Positions 55,601 through 64,000 of a DNA stretch of 64,000 nucleotides are shown here, in pieces. Within the stretch, counting starts at the first letter, position 1, and each line of letters opens with the position of its first letter. The position numbers and the translations under genes were made by a program. The notes under the pieces are model-generated. The model made no database searches, had not been told where the DNA came from, and was given only the letters and a program-made list of their open reading frames with translations. Source of the DNA: Branchiostoma floridae (Eukaryota > Chordata > Leptocardii > Amphioxiformes > Branchiostomatidae); contig NC_049983.1 of assembly GCF_000003815.2 (NCBI RefSeq), positions 1,848,715 to 1,912,714 of the forward strand, written 5' to 3'.

Positions 55601-57909
55601 TTATAATCTTGTAAGTTCTCCCTTGGAAATCCCTTGGACTATCCACAAGATTCATAAATGAATAAGCAAATTTATAAATAGAAATATTAAACAGATATAG
55701 ACAAAAGACATTCTTGATCCAAGTTGAACTGTTAATCATGAGCACAAAAATTGAAGTTTACCAAAGTTTCCAATGATCCATTCCGGTCTTTTTAATGAAT
55801 GAACAATCTACTGCTATTTGCAATGTCACAATATGCGGGTTATCACTGGAAAAAGTAAGGGTAATATGGATCACACTGACTTTTGTGCTAAACGAAAAAA
55901 AGAAGCCATATACTTCAGGGCTTTACAACCATGCCTAAACAGAGACGGGGGATGCCAAAAGGTTTCTGCAACTTATTATATACTGCACTACGAATCACGT
56001 GCTCTATTTGTTATATGACGTCACAGATGAAGAGGATTACCCATTCCTCATGAAAGATTGATTAGTAAGTTGAAAATCAGGGTTAACTCAAATCTTCTGT
56101 CAAAAATTACAGTTTATCCTTCAGCCAGAATGTTTACATGCCTTATTGGATCATTTCACTAGTATTTAAAACGAAGTGACGTGTTTTTTTTTCCTTTTGT
56201 GTCTGTACTTTATTTGAGATTTTTAATTTTTACAAATGTACCTTTAATTTACACTGATGTTCCTTTCCTTATGTAAATGATGCTACCTAATATTGCTGTT
56301 TTAGTTTAGTTGTTTTGTGTTCTTCTCGCTGTAATATTGTTTTTTTTTTTTACTTTTGGACCCGTGGTTAATGTTTATGTTTTGTCAGTTATTGTCCCTA
56401 TCTCTGTTGTCATTATGTAATCATCTCTGTCCCCATGTTTGAGTTATTTCTGCTTATTTGAAATGCAATAAATATTAAAAAAGATTCCAGGGTCTTAGTG
56501 GCAAGTGTGCAGATGTTGTCACACTGGCAGCACGAAATTAGTAGGTGTATTTTGGCACCTTTAGACAGATTAGCCGTGAGGCTCGGTGGGCGTCACTCTG
56601 CCGTCATGGGGGCATGGCGAGTATCGAACTCAGGACCTACTGATTCTGATTCCAACGCTCTATCCGTTGCGCCAAACAGACATCCCATAATTATATAAAA
56701 AAAGATGTTTACAAGATGTTACAAAGAAGCAGAATCTTACCAGTAGAAACGGGCAGTGTTGTGGCAGTGGTGGTGGTAGTGAGTGTAGCTGGTTTGATGG
56801 TGGGAAGACGCCTACGCGCCAGAGAGTTCAACAACTCCGACTTATTTGCGATAAGCCATGCTGCGTTGTCAATTCTGCTCTTCATGTTAGCAATCCTCCC
56901 TAAGCAAGAATGTAAAAAAATTATAGAGTCATATTTCAAGCATTTCATTCTTTGCCAACACCATGGTATGTCTTTGACAAGGATACGAAAACGGGAAGTT
57001 CTGCTGCAGTACAAAGGTCACCTATTAATTAAGGGTTAATGACCCGCCCGAGGTGTATATGGCGTCGTAACGCCTGGTCCTTTGCTATAACCATCGAATA
57101 AAACCACCGAGTGAGCGAAGCGTGTGCATTAATGAAAACGATTAATGCACGGCTTTTGATGATTTTCCATTTGTTACGGCGTCATAACCAGCATGAAATG
57201 GGGCCTTCTGATTGGTCCACGTCCCCTGGCTATATGATAATTATACATAATCGAAATGTCCTTCTTCCCAACACCTAATATACAAAATCTCATTGTAATC
57301 TAACAATCAGAGGTTTTAAACGTTATTCTGAACGAAAATAATAGTATCCTAGAGAACAGTACCGTAATTCCCAATGGAGATGATAATAAGAGTGATTCAT
57401 TATTCAACATGTTTTGATGGAAAAGTCTGTCCTCCAAAACAGTTGTTACCGGTGAAATAGCAAACAGCAGGGTCGCCTAAGCATTTGCAAGAAACCCTAT
57501 GAGATTCGTACGAACATTATTCGTATGAACATTATTATTTTCACGAACCTTATGCGAAACCGGCCGACCACCGCTGGGCCACGTAACATTACGTCATTAG
57601 CACAAGGTTCGTGCAAATCTCATAAGGTTCGTGTGTGTCACATAGTGATTCGTGCGAGTCACATAAGATTCGTACGTTTTTGCATAGTGATTCGTGTAAT
57701 TTCCATAAGGTTGGTGCGTACTTGCATAGTGATTCGTGCGTAATGTTCGTACGAATCTCATAGGGTTCGTGAAATGTTTATGTACCCATTAGATACCTAC
57801 TGCTGAGGCGTGCTGCTTGTTCTGCAGATATCCCATACACCCCTGTACTCCAGCACAGAACGGAAACACACCACAGGAGAAAGGCTTTGCTGCAGGTCCA
57901 CTTACCCAT
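46940..57909 (-). CDS. Secreted C-type lectin with two PLAT-like domains, complete, 9 exons
   Basis: Exons: 57909-57801, 56899-56741, 54157-53753, 52569-52434, 50932-50836, 50248-50131, 49656-49521, 49002-48906, 47089-46940. All junctions are GT-AG with matching phases and the sum is 1,407 bases (468 residues plus stop). Order: signal peptide, short helical then Thr-rich stalk, C-type lectin domain, two tandem PLAT-like domains, stop TGA at 46942-46940. No membrane span is present, so the product should be secreted; the helical segment may make it oligomeric. A glycan-binding lectin joined to lipid- or protein-binding PLAT folds suggests an extracellular recognition protein, perhaps in immunity, but that is inference. 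A paralogue starts divergently at 61307. The gene model is strong; the PLAT name is moderate. Confidence 0.88.
47110..47790. mobile_element. MITE (GGTTATAGCAAAGGACCAGGC family) carrying another insertion
   Basis: The left part (CAGGCGACGCGGACCAATCG, TATGACGCCGCAATA) and right part (AAAGGACCAGGCGTTATC, TCGGGGCGGATCATTAACCC) are the two halves of the element present uninterrupted and inverted at about 57030-57240. The break is in TAGCAAAGG, where 47255-47712 is inserted. Confidence 0.7.
47255..47712. mobile_element. Nested element, second copy of the 41700-42050 core
   Basis: GGCAAATTTCGGTATTTCCG to AATACAGCAATGTAGCC. AAAGG occurs on both sides and fits a 5-base target duplication of the host MITE sequence. 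Confidence 0.75.
48291..48512. mobile_element. MITE with CTCTCA/GTGAGA ends, copy 2
   Basis: Shares AAAGATACTCAACGAATTTC, GAAATATCTAAATTATAAA and CGCAGTGACGCAAGCTT with the copy at 283-523. It is in the last intron of the lectin gene. Confidence 0.8.
50131..52569 (-). CDS. Exons 4-6: first PLAT-like domain
   Basis: Exons of 136, 97 and 118 bases. The protein runs THSLRIKTSGTKNSGTNNDL, SVEILSDSCNGAC, TEYVRTMPASTFGDPSGLRL, NALGNDNLKIDW, IEIYNADAARYYRFSCPPES. The pattern of K-T-x-x-x-GT-N-x-x-V-I, a L-R-L block, D-W and Y-R-F-x-C follows PLAT/LH2 domains, which bind lipids or membrane proteins. It has extra Cys. The match is by eye and needs a profile search. Confidence 0.65.
50310..50521. mobile_element. 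Foldback MITE with TACTGTAAATGCA ends, copy 2
   Basis: TACTGTAAATGCAGAAATGT at the left and AAATGCATTTACAGTA at the right, with TTCGCGGTGG units between. It lies 60 bases upstream, in the transcription sense, of exon 6 of the lectin gene. Confidence 0.9.
52256..52345. repeat. Paired poly-G runs
   Basis: Two runs of about 13 G (near 52262-52276 and 52321-52333) flank GTATAGAGAGGGGGCAAAAA and are followed by CATATCGCTGTGACACC. C-rich relatives occur at 4300-4360 and 51380-51475. It could form a G-quadruplex on the plus strand. Confidence 0.6.
53753..54157 (-). CDS. Exon 3: C-type lectin domain, EPN type
   Basis: A 405-base symmetric phase 1 exon. Motifs: SSYSWFNGVCYKDFAQK, MERCAADGGQLAMPKDSE, HRWFGMTDRLSEGQWVFEDG, WEPGEPNNK, HCAGFRP and WDDMRCVNTKGFMCQ. 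EPN and WDD are the calcium and sugar ligands of mannose-type lectins, so calcium-dependent mannose-like binding is expected. Cys spacing is canonical. Confidence 0.95.
56580..56690 (-). mobile_element. tRNA-derived SINE head, minus strand
   Basis: Minus-strand A box TGGCGCAACGG (56674-56664) and B box GAGTTCGATAC (56631-56621), spaced as in a tRNA. The flanking stems are too poor for a working tRNA gene. Confidence 0.65.
56741..57909 (-). CDS. Exons 1-2: signal peptide and coiled, Thr-rich stalk
   Basis: Exon 1 (57909-57801) encodes MGKWTCSKAFLLWCVSVLCW and then STGVYG, a clear signal peptide, then ISAEQAARLS. It ends at a good donor (A|GTAGGT), phase 1. Exon 2 (56899-56741) continues RRIANMKSRIDNAAWLIANK and SELLNSLARRRLP, a heptad-like helix, then a run of Thr (LTTTTTATTLPVST). 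The same two-exon layout and helix pattern occur in the plus-strand gene at 61307. Confidence 0.85.
57030..57240. mobile_element. MITE, GGTTATAGCAAAGGACCAGGC family, intact copy
   Basis: Contains ACGCCTGGTCCTTTGCTATA, TGACGCC-like inverted blocks and CTGATTGGTCCACGTCCCC. It is the uninterrupted counterpart of 47110-47790 and lies in lectin gene intron 1. Confidence 0.65.
57495..57765. mobile_element. Element with CCTATGAGATTCGTACGAAC ends
   Basis: CCCTATGAGATTCGTACGAA at the left and TTCGTACGAATCTCATAGGG at the right are perfect inverse ends. Inside, ATAGTGATTCGTGCG and CATAAGGTTCGTG are repeated in tandem. It ends about 35 bases from the 5' splice site of lectin exon 1 (GT at 57800). Confidence 0.85.
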
Positions 57910-58332
57910 CCTTTAAATATTTTTCAACTAAAAGTAAAAAGAAATATAGTAAACGACATGTTTTAAACTCGTCATTAGAAAGATTGAAAGCAAGCTGATA
58001 CCGTTATCTTGTTATGGTCCATATGATAGCATATATGGTGTTCCTAAAAAAAGTTAAACCTTATATTTTGCTCAACGTCGTATGTTTTTTTAGCCCCCCC
58101 TCCCATATTTACAATATGAAAATATTTCCACGAATGTTACAGCTGCTTTCTTTACTAGAGACATGTATTGTATACGACAGACCTGCCTGGCGTTTACAAG
58201 AGGTGTTTTGCCCGATGGTATCTATAGCAATACATTGGTTGCACAAGTCGTAGAATCTATTGAAATGTGAACCTGAGCAATGAAAATTCTACATGAACAA
58301 TATCCCATAGCATTGAGGCGAAAGTCAACCGT

Positions 58333-58781
58333 TACACAGACACACAGACAGGCACTCAGACAGACAAACAAACAGACACACAAACAGACAGGCACACAAA
58401 CAGACAGGCACATAATCAGACAGGCGTACAGGCAGGCACTCAAACAGACAGGCACACAAACAGACAGGCAAACAAACAGACTGGCAAACAAACAGACAGG
58501 AACACAAACAGACAGGCACACAAACAGACAGACACACAAACAAAAAGGCACACTGACAGGCACATAAACAGTCAGGTACACAAACAGACAGGTACACAAA
58601 CAGACAGGCACACAAACAGACAGGTACACAGACATGCACACAAACAGACATGCACACAAACAGACAGACACACGACCAGACAGCACACAAGCAGAGAGGC
58701 AAACGAACAGATAGGCACACGAGCAGACAGGCATACAAACAGACAGATGCACAGAAAAACAGACAGACACACGAACAGACA
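58333..58781. repeat. ACAAACAGACAGGCAC minisatellite
   Basis: Units of ACAAACAGACAGGCAC with 4-base-step variation over 450 bases. It resumes at 60757 after a transposon. Cys-rich minus-strand open frames here arise only from the repeat. Confidence 0.95.
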
Positions 58782-60756
58782 CTCAATGACCGTAAGTCAT
58801 TTTATGGCCCTCCTGCCTAATTAACTGACCCACCAACTTTGATGTACCATATATTGTTCTTGGCTTGATATATTCCAGACTTTTCAACAGGAAGTGGAGC
58901 ACAATACCCATAAGTTGGTGTCAGACCATACAGATATCACCTAAAGCTCATTGATATTGAAATATGAATATGATAAACACAGCTATATTTTATCACTTTT
59001 AGGCTCCAAGCGCTAGCCCCAGGAACATATTTGTGACACAAATATGGTATCTATGTATTAAGGAATGAGCATTCTGCAATATTCAACCTGGCCCACACTT
59101 ACTAGTGTGATTTTGACAGAGATATCTTTTAATAAGATCAAAATATTATGAAAAATGGCATATTTGCAATATTCATGCAAGCCTGACAGGTAACTGGAAA
59201 AGGGAACAACCATGGGCCAGGTTGAACATTGAGGTGCAACATGTGTACTTTCCATACATGTCTTTTGTGACAAATGAAAATATTGCATAAGCTAGCGCTT
59301 TTACGAAAGAAAAAAGATGACAAAATTACAAGTTTGGGCTACTCTAAGGATGAAATGTGACACGTTTGTTTTGATAAAGGAACAATATGGCCAATTAATT
59401 TGTTTACACAACCCCCTGACAGTAGGACACCGGGCTCTCATAGGCGAACAATGCGAATTGTTCACACCTTTACCTGTCAAGGTATATGTGCCAGACACAG
59501 CTTGGCTTGGTTTGGTTTGGTTTGGTTTGGTTTGACAAACAACAAACAAACAGCATTCGAGTATCTGAAGTTACTTTAAATTTAAACAAATGATGGGTTT
59601 CCAAATCCAACATAGTATACACAATTATTGCAAATACCCGGTTAAGGCCTGTCATGTTATACCATTATTAAATGGTGTGATATGATCACAGCAAAGTGCA
59701 TGATATCAAGGTTCTGTTTTGAACATCCTTGATAATATTATGTGTATCCACAATTCTACCAAACCAGACATAGCCAGACAGCTGTCATCATGACTGTCTG
59801 TCATGATTCAGTAATACTGGAGACTGAATAGTAGCTACTAGCAATAGGTGTATTGACAAAACTAAAAAAGGAGACTTTTACATGTGGCTGTATATTCAAA
59901 TTTGAGGGTTTAGGTGTGAAAATTGGTGCCATACTGGCAAGCTCAGACTATGGTGCATGTTACATGATGGGTAAGTGGCCACAACTATCACGGTAGAATA
60001 CAAAATACAAAGAACATACTTTCGGTAGTTTACTCTGAGTTTAGCATTGACGCAATCAAGGACGTTATATTCAATTATAAGACATATAACTTCCTTGCTG
60101 CTAGAATGAATCTAAATTGCAAAACTGGTTTGGTACTGTTTCTATTGTCGCTTCATCATGTGAGTAGAATTTACCATTAGTATAAAGCTGCTTTGGCAAA
60201 TTGATCCAGACACAAAGAACTGCAAATCTAACAAGACAAATTCAGGATACTGTTTATATTATAAAGTATCAACTCAGTAACTTGCAAACAAGAAAATATC
60301 CTTTGTTCTGGGAAACATCATGGCTACATTCTTGTATGTATTTTGGTGTCTAACATTAGTGGGTTTATACAGAAGTTCCAAAGCTAAACAAATCAGATGC
60401 AAGTGGATGCTGGAGAGCTGTACCTTACATATTCTAAGATATTTGCAGACGGTTAGAGTAAAAATCTAGCAGTGACTATCTACTAGTACTTCATATGAAA
60501 CAGTTAATGCTCAATACACATCATGTTGTCATTCCCAGACACTACTGCCTGAAACAACCCTTCACAACACCGGGGTTCCAGGTAACACCACACCTGGCTT
60601 GGTGGAACCCCTCTTGGGATGTTTTCACACTGGGCGGGGAGGGGGCAATTAGTCAACAATAGGGTAACTTGGGGTCAAAGGTGGTTGCTATGTGTTGCTA
60701 GGGGAGCCAACACCCACTTCGCTGGGGGTCTCAAGAAATGACTTACGGTCATTGAG
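58782..60756. mobile_element. DNA transposon, 1,975 bases, perfect 21-base inverted ends
   Basis: Begins CTCAATGACCGTAAGTCA (58782) and ends with the exact inverse (finishing at 60756), 21 of 21 bases matching. Minisatellite sequence continues on both sides, which fixes the ends. CA borders both ends and might be a 2-base target duplication. There is no long open frame inside, so it is non-autonomous. I do not recognise the superfamily. Confidence 0.85.
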
Positions 60757-61306
60757 CAGGCACACAAACAACCAAACAAACAGGCACACGAACAGACAGT
60801 TGCACATGTCAAATAGACCCCAAACAATGCCACATGTTTGGAGGTAATAGCAACAAGAAAACATAAAATATGTGACTTACACGTTTTCAGATGTAACCTT
60901 ATCCAGGACTGTGATTCCTTGTGGCGATTATCAGACGTCGTTTGAAAGATTTAGAAACACCTGCAGACTGTTTACTTGGCTTATGCGACGTGTTAAAGTG
61001 TTAATGTGATTTTGACACGTTCATTTCGCCTGATACACCCCAGGAGGTGACTTGGTTTATCTCATTACCGGCTCGACAATGCGACACGGTATTGGTTACA
61101 TAGTTACAGGCATTAGAAGGTAATGACTTTTCGTTGTGTTGACGTTAAAGTTAAAGGTCTGTCGTCTGGCAACATTTATTTTTAGCTCTTAGACTAACAG
61201 CTTGAAGGGGCTGGAGACAGGAAGACTGCTTTCAGAACTAGACATTCTGACTAGGAAACGTGTTCATCTTTTTTGTTTCATTGTGACGTTAAAAGGTTTG
61301 TTCTTC

Positions 61307-62586
61307 ATGATGTTACAATTGAGACTGACGTGCACCGTTCTGGCTGTTATGACGCTGCCTTTGTGCTGGGATCACGGCGCCATGGCTTACACCAAAGCAC
61401 AGTTGAGCCACATAGCCAGTAAGTACCGAATGTGTTCTACTATCAGCAATGCAGATGTGAGATCGCGTGGCACAGCGGCAGCGTGTTTGCCTCAGGACCG
61501 AGAGGTCACCGATTTTGTGTCCTTGGGAATTACACGGCTTTCCTCTACTCAGGTGAAAATGAGTAATTATCTTTGGTTAGGTCCGTCCTTCGGATAGGGT
61601 TTGAAATGGAGGTCCCGTGTCTGGGGAGAGCCATGCCCCAGGCACGTTTCGACCACGCGTGCGATGATGCGGTGTGAGTGATTCAAAACCTACGGTCCCT
61701 TGGCCGCACATGGGCCAATTACTGTCGTTTTGGTCACTTGAGGTCACATGAGTGGCGCCGAATGTCAGCTCGCTCCAGACCCTTGCGATTCAGCCCCACC
61801 GGGTGACAGTCGGTCCCTAACGCCCCTAACCCCCTCAGGAATTATATACGGCGCAGTACAGTACTAGTAAAATAGTTTTATTGTCGAAAATACAAATTAT
61901 ACACATGTAACCTAGTGAAAAGATTGAAAAGACAAATTATGTAACATAGCGAAACGTTGGGTGCACCTATATCTTAAAAACATCCTCTTAGAAAATAACA
62001 CTCGCTTCTGGGGTGGAATGCCTATTTAAACGTCAATTAAGCTAAGGGCACAACCCGCCGTACGTAAATTTGTCCGTACGTTGTTTGGGAGGTCACGTCT
62101 GCCACGTATTTCTGAAAACGTTCAGGCTGTACAGGGCAGGCACGTCGCCCGTACTGGCACGTACGGGGGGCGAATCCGCAGCCCGATGGCACACAGAGAT
62201 TTGCCTACACGTAACGTTCTACGGCGTGTCTGCGTGCTCCAAAATCCGTCAGACTTCCTACGAGTTCGTACACAGGCGGTACTTACCACTTATAGATCCC
62301 AAAAGATTGCCCACGTTTTGGCACGTAGATAGCACGTACGGTGGGTTGTGCCCTTAGCTTTAGCGTTGCCATAAGTACCATACTGTTGTCACATAAGATC
62401 TACAAATCGAAGTTACTTTTTTACACCTATAAGCACATATTACGTTTTCACCATGTACAGGGAGACTTAGTCAGATCAACGAGAAAGTCAACAGAATAAA
62501 CTTGAAGGTGGCGAACACCAGTCTGTACCTCCAGGCTAAGGCGACTACAGGGCTTCCACAAGTGATTCCGGTTACACAATCTACAC
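61307..62586 (+). CDS. Paralogous secreted lectin gene, first two exons (partial, runs off window)
   Basis: Exon 1 61307-61418 starts MMLQLRLTCTVLAVMTLPLC (signal peptide) and reaches TKAQLSHIA with donor A|GTAAGT, phase 1. Exon 2 62461-62586 begins after an ACAG acceptor in phase 1 and encodes RRLSQINEKVNRINLKVANT, then a Thr-containing stretch ending PVTQST with donor C|GTAGGT, phase 1. Exon layout, phases, the RR start of exon 2, the heptad-like helix and the Thr/Pro stalk all match the minus-strand gene at 57909-56741. By analogy the next exon should be a C-type lectin domain, to the right of this window. A second ATG at 61310 is an equal start candidate. Confidence 0.75.
61463..61690 (+). 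mobile_element. tRNA-derived SINE in intron 1
   Basis: The A-box-like CGTGGCACAGCGGCAG head is followed by AGGACCGAGAGGTCACCG and a tail with GAAAATGAGTAATTATCTTT and GGAGGTCCCGTGTCTGGGG. Confidence 0.55.
62037..62364. mobile_element. MITE, GGGCACAACCC family, full copy
   Basis: TTAAGCTAAGGGCACAACCC at the left and GTGGGTTGTGCCCTTAGCTT at the right. Orientation of the core is opposite to the copies at 6504 and 32277. It ends about 95 bases before exon 2 of the right-hand lectin gene. Confidence 0.85.
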
Positions 62587-62621
62587 GTAGGTACACTACT
62601 TGTCTATATAACATACATTCT

Positions 62622-62831
62622 TATAATTCCACCAGGTGTCATTATACCGCCAGCTCGAAAAAAAAACGTTGTTATAGAGGCCTTCTCAATATTGTCTTCA
62701 ACACCTAAGTATCTGAATTGTATTACATTTAAGGTATATTTAACATTCGGTGTTCAACACAATCTTGGGAAGACCTTTACACTAACGTTTTTTTTTGAGG
62801 CGGCGGTATAATGACACCTAATGGAATTATG
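62622..62831. mobile_element. MITE with ATAATTCCACCAGGTG ends, copy 2
   Basis: Left TATAATTCCACCAGGTGTCA, right TGACACCTAATGGAATTATG; internal TTTAACATTCGGTGTTCAA is shared with 8504-8699. It begins 35 bases after exon 2's donor. Confidence 0.85.
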
Positions 62832-62886
62832 ATAGTCGATTTTACTTGTCGTTTAAGGCATCTGTGTACAGTTACTTTAAAATGAG

Positions 62887-62946
62887 GGTTGGGTACAGGT
62901 ACAGAAAATTCAGGTCCAGGTCCGGTTCAGGTCCAGAGGATCAGGC
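62887..62946 (+). mobile_element. AGGTCC-rich element, end fragment
   Basis: GGGTTGGGTACAGGTACAG then the AGGTCC block; truncated after AGAGGATCAGG. Confidence 0.7.
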
Positions 62947-64000
62947 TCGTTACTGAAACACAACCAGTAGATTTCTAGCGAGGACACACCTTTAAGTCGA
63001 TTCGTTCACATGCAAAGTACCCAATTACCACATATTGATGTAGTGGCACGCGAGGGACAGGGATGAATAGTTCACACCTATTGTCTGTGGATTAACGATT
63101 TTCGTTGACCTTCCTTTTAATAGTTTGCTACTTATTTGGAGTCAAACGTTATATTTCATAATGCAGTAAAGCCGCATTCTTACCTTGTAACTTTGAACTG
63201 CGTACCATGATTCCTTTACGTTCAATTTTTGAAATACAACTAACGTTACAATGTTTGTATGAAGACTGTATATTGTGCCCATTTAACTAGGATTGTCTGC
63301 AAGGTCTCTCTTCCACTTTTTTTCCTTTTCACAGACGAGTTGCGAATAAATGTTTGTAAACCACACCGCCAGATCTGTAATGTTTCACCAATAAACTACC
63401 AGTATCACTTCAGTATATTTCAATGAATACACTGAAATAGCACAAATAAATAGTATCAAGAAGGTTATTATGAAATGTACACAAGAAGCAAAGCCTTATG
63501 AAAGCAACATTTCAATAGATCTATGTACGGCAGTATAAGTGATAAATACTAAAAATAGTGAAATATTATCGAAAAAAGTACACCAACTTGGATTCGAACC
63601 CGAGACCATAAGTTACAAAGTCTATTCGATAATCCACTATGCCACAATACATTACTATGTGTATTTGTGTGCTAATACAACTGAAGTGACGGAGCGCGTG
63701 ATAATACGAGACAAAAATTGTTGCAGGTCCATCATTTCAAAAATCTGAAGTCGTAGGATCTCTCTAGTCTCTTCACCTTTTGGTCATCAAAGTGAAATTT
63801 TTAAACCGTTATAAATAGAACAAGGATAAAAGCTCCTTGGTTATCTAGATCAACTCATTATGTTTGTGTAAAACTCCCACACGACGCCTGCTTGGTGTGA
63901 GTATATGACATTTACATGATACTTGATAGACAGGCTGAGAATGGCCCGCCACTCATTCGGGCCATTCATACCGTAGTAATTGTCGTTGACCTGTCAGTAG
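62947..64000. other. Intron of the right-hand lectin gene (inferred)
   Basis: No exon is visible to the window edge. A degenerate tRNA-like SINE head lies at about 63575-63655. The remainder is AT-rich unique sequence. Confidence 0.4.
63575..63655 (-). repeat. tRNA-like SINE remnant
   Basis: On the minus strand, A-box-like TGGCATAGTGG and a perfect B box GGTTCGAATCC are spaced as in a tRNA. The T and acceptor stems do not pair well, so I do not call a tRNA gene. Confidence 0.5.

Larger units (their letters stand above)
57910..61306. other. Divergent intergenic region between two lectin genes
   Basis: The two paralogues are transcribed away from each other, so promoters of both lie here. Most of it is a minisatellite (58333-58781 plus remnants at 60757-60800) and a transposon inserted in it (58782-60756). 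No conserved promoter element could be named with confidence. Confidence 0.5.

Noticed and set aside
58222-58786. Long Cys-rich minus-strand open frames (186, 153 and 66 codons)
   Set aside because: They are translations of the ACAAACAGACAGGCAC minisatellite in several frames; no start context, splice sites or domain.
63575-63655. Functional tRNA gene
   Set aside because: The B box is perfect but stems do not pair; the same reasoning rejects tRNA genes at 56580-56690 and 44672-44750. They are SINE heads.

Overview
The window looks like invertebrate-chordate nuclear DNA, most probably amphioxus (Branchiostoma). Genes are split into short exons with GT-AG introns, the domain mix (C-type lectin, scavenger receptor, TNF ligand, ApoD-like lipocalin, carboxylesterase) is animal, and introns are packed with MITE-like foldback elements, tRNA-derived SINEs, LINE scraps and satellites. 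The species is inferred from general knowledge; no search was run. Two assembly gaps occur, at 22435-22606 and 42880-43659. All exon models below come from reading splice sites, checking reading phase across every junction and comparing paralogous exons.

Layout. (1) 3070-6952, minus: a complete four-exon lipocalin of 197 residues, ApoD-like. (2) 6953-14746: repeat-rich DNA with no recognised gene. (3) 14747-23167, minus: a chain of exons for a type II membrane anchor, an SRCR domain, a C-type lectin domain, an EGF domain and a C-terminal TNF ligand domain. From SRCR into the TNF domain the junctions are phase 1 until the last one, so the chain can be read as one chimeric TNF-family ligand. 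(4) 25969-44460, minus: two full carboxylesterase modules head to tail. The upstream module has the only signal peptide; the downstream module has the only KDEL tail. A phase-matched splice can join them, which suggests one two-domain endoplasmic reticulum esterase. (5) 46940-57909, minus: a complete nine-exon gene of 468 residues for a secreted protein with a coiled, Thr-rich stalk, an EPN-type C-type lectin domain and two PLAT-like domains. (6) 61307-62586, plus: the first two exons of a divergently transcribed paralogue of gene 5, which runs off the window.

How they relate. The lectin, SRCR and TNF parts are the sort of domains amphioxus uses in expanded innate immunity sets; the paired lectin genes at the right end are a local duplication. 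The esterase and lipocalin are metabolic or small-molecule-handling proteins and need not be linked to the others.

Repeats make up much of the rest. Several MITE-like families appear more than once (for example six copies of an AGGTCC-rich element and four of an element with GGGCACAACCC ends). Several insertions lie only about 12-35 bases downstream of 5' splice sites. A 1,975-base transposon with perfect 21-base inverted ends interrupts a minisatellite at 58782-60756.
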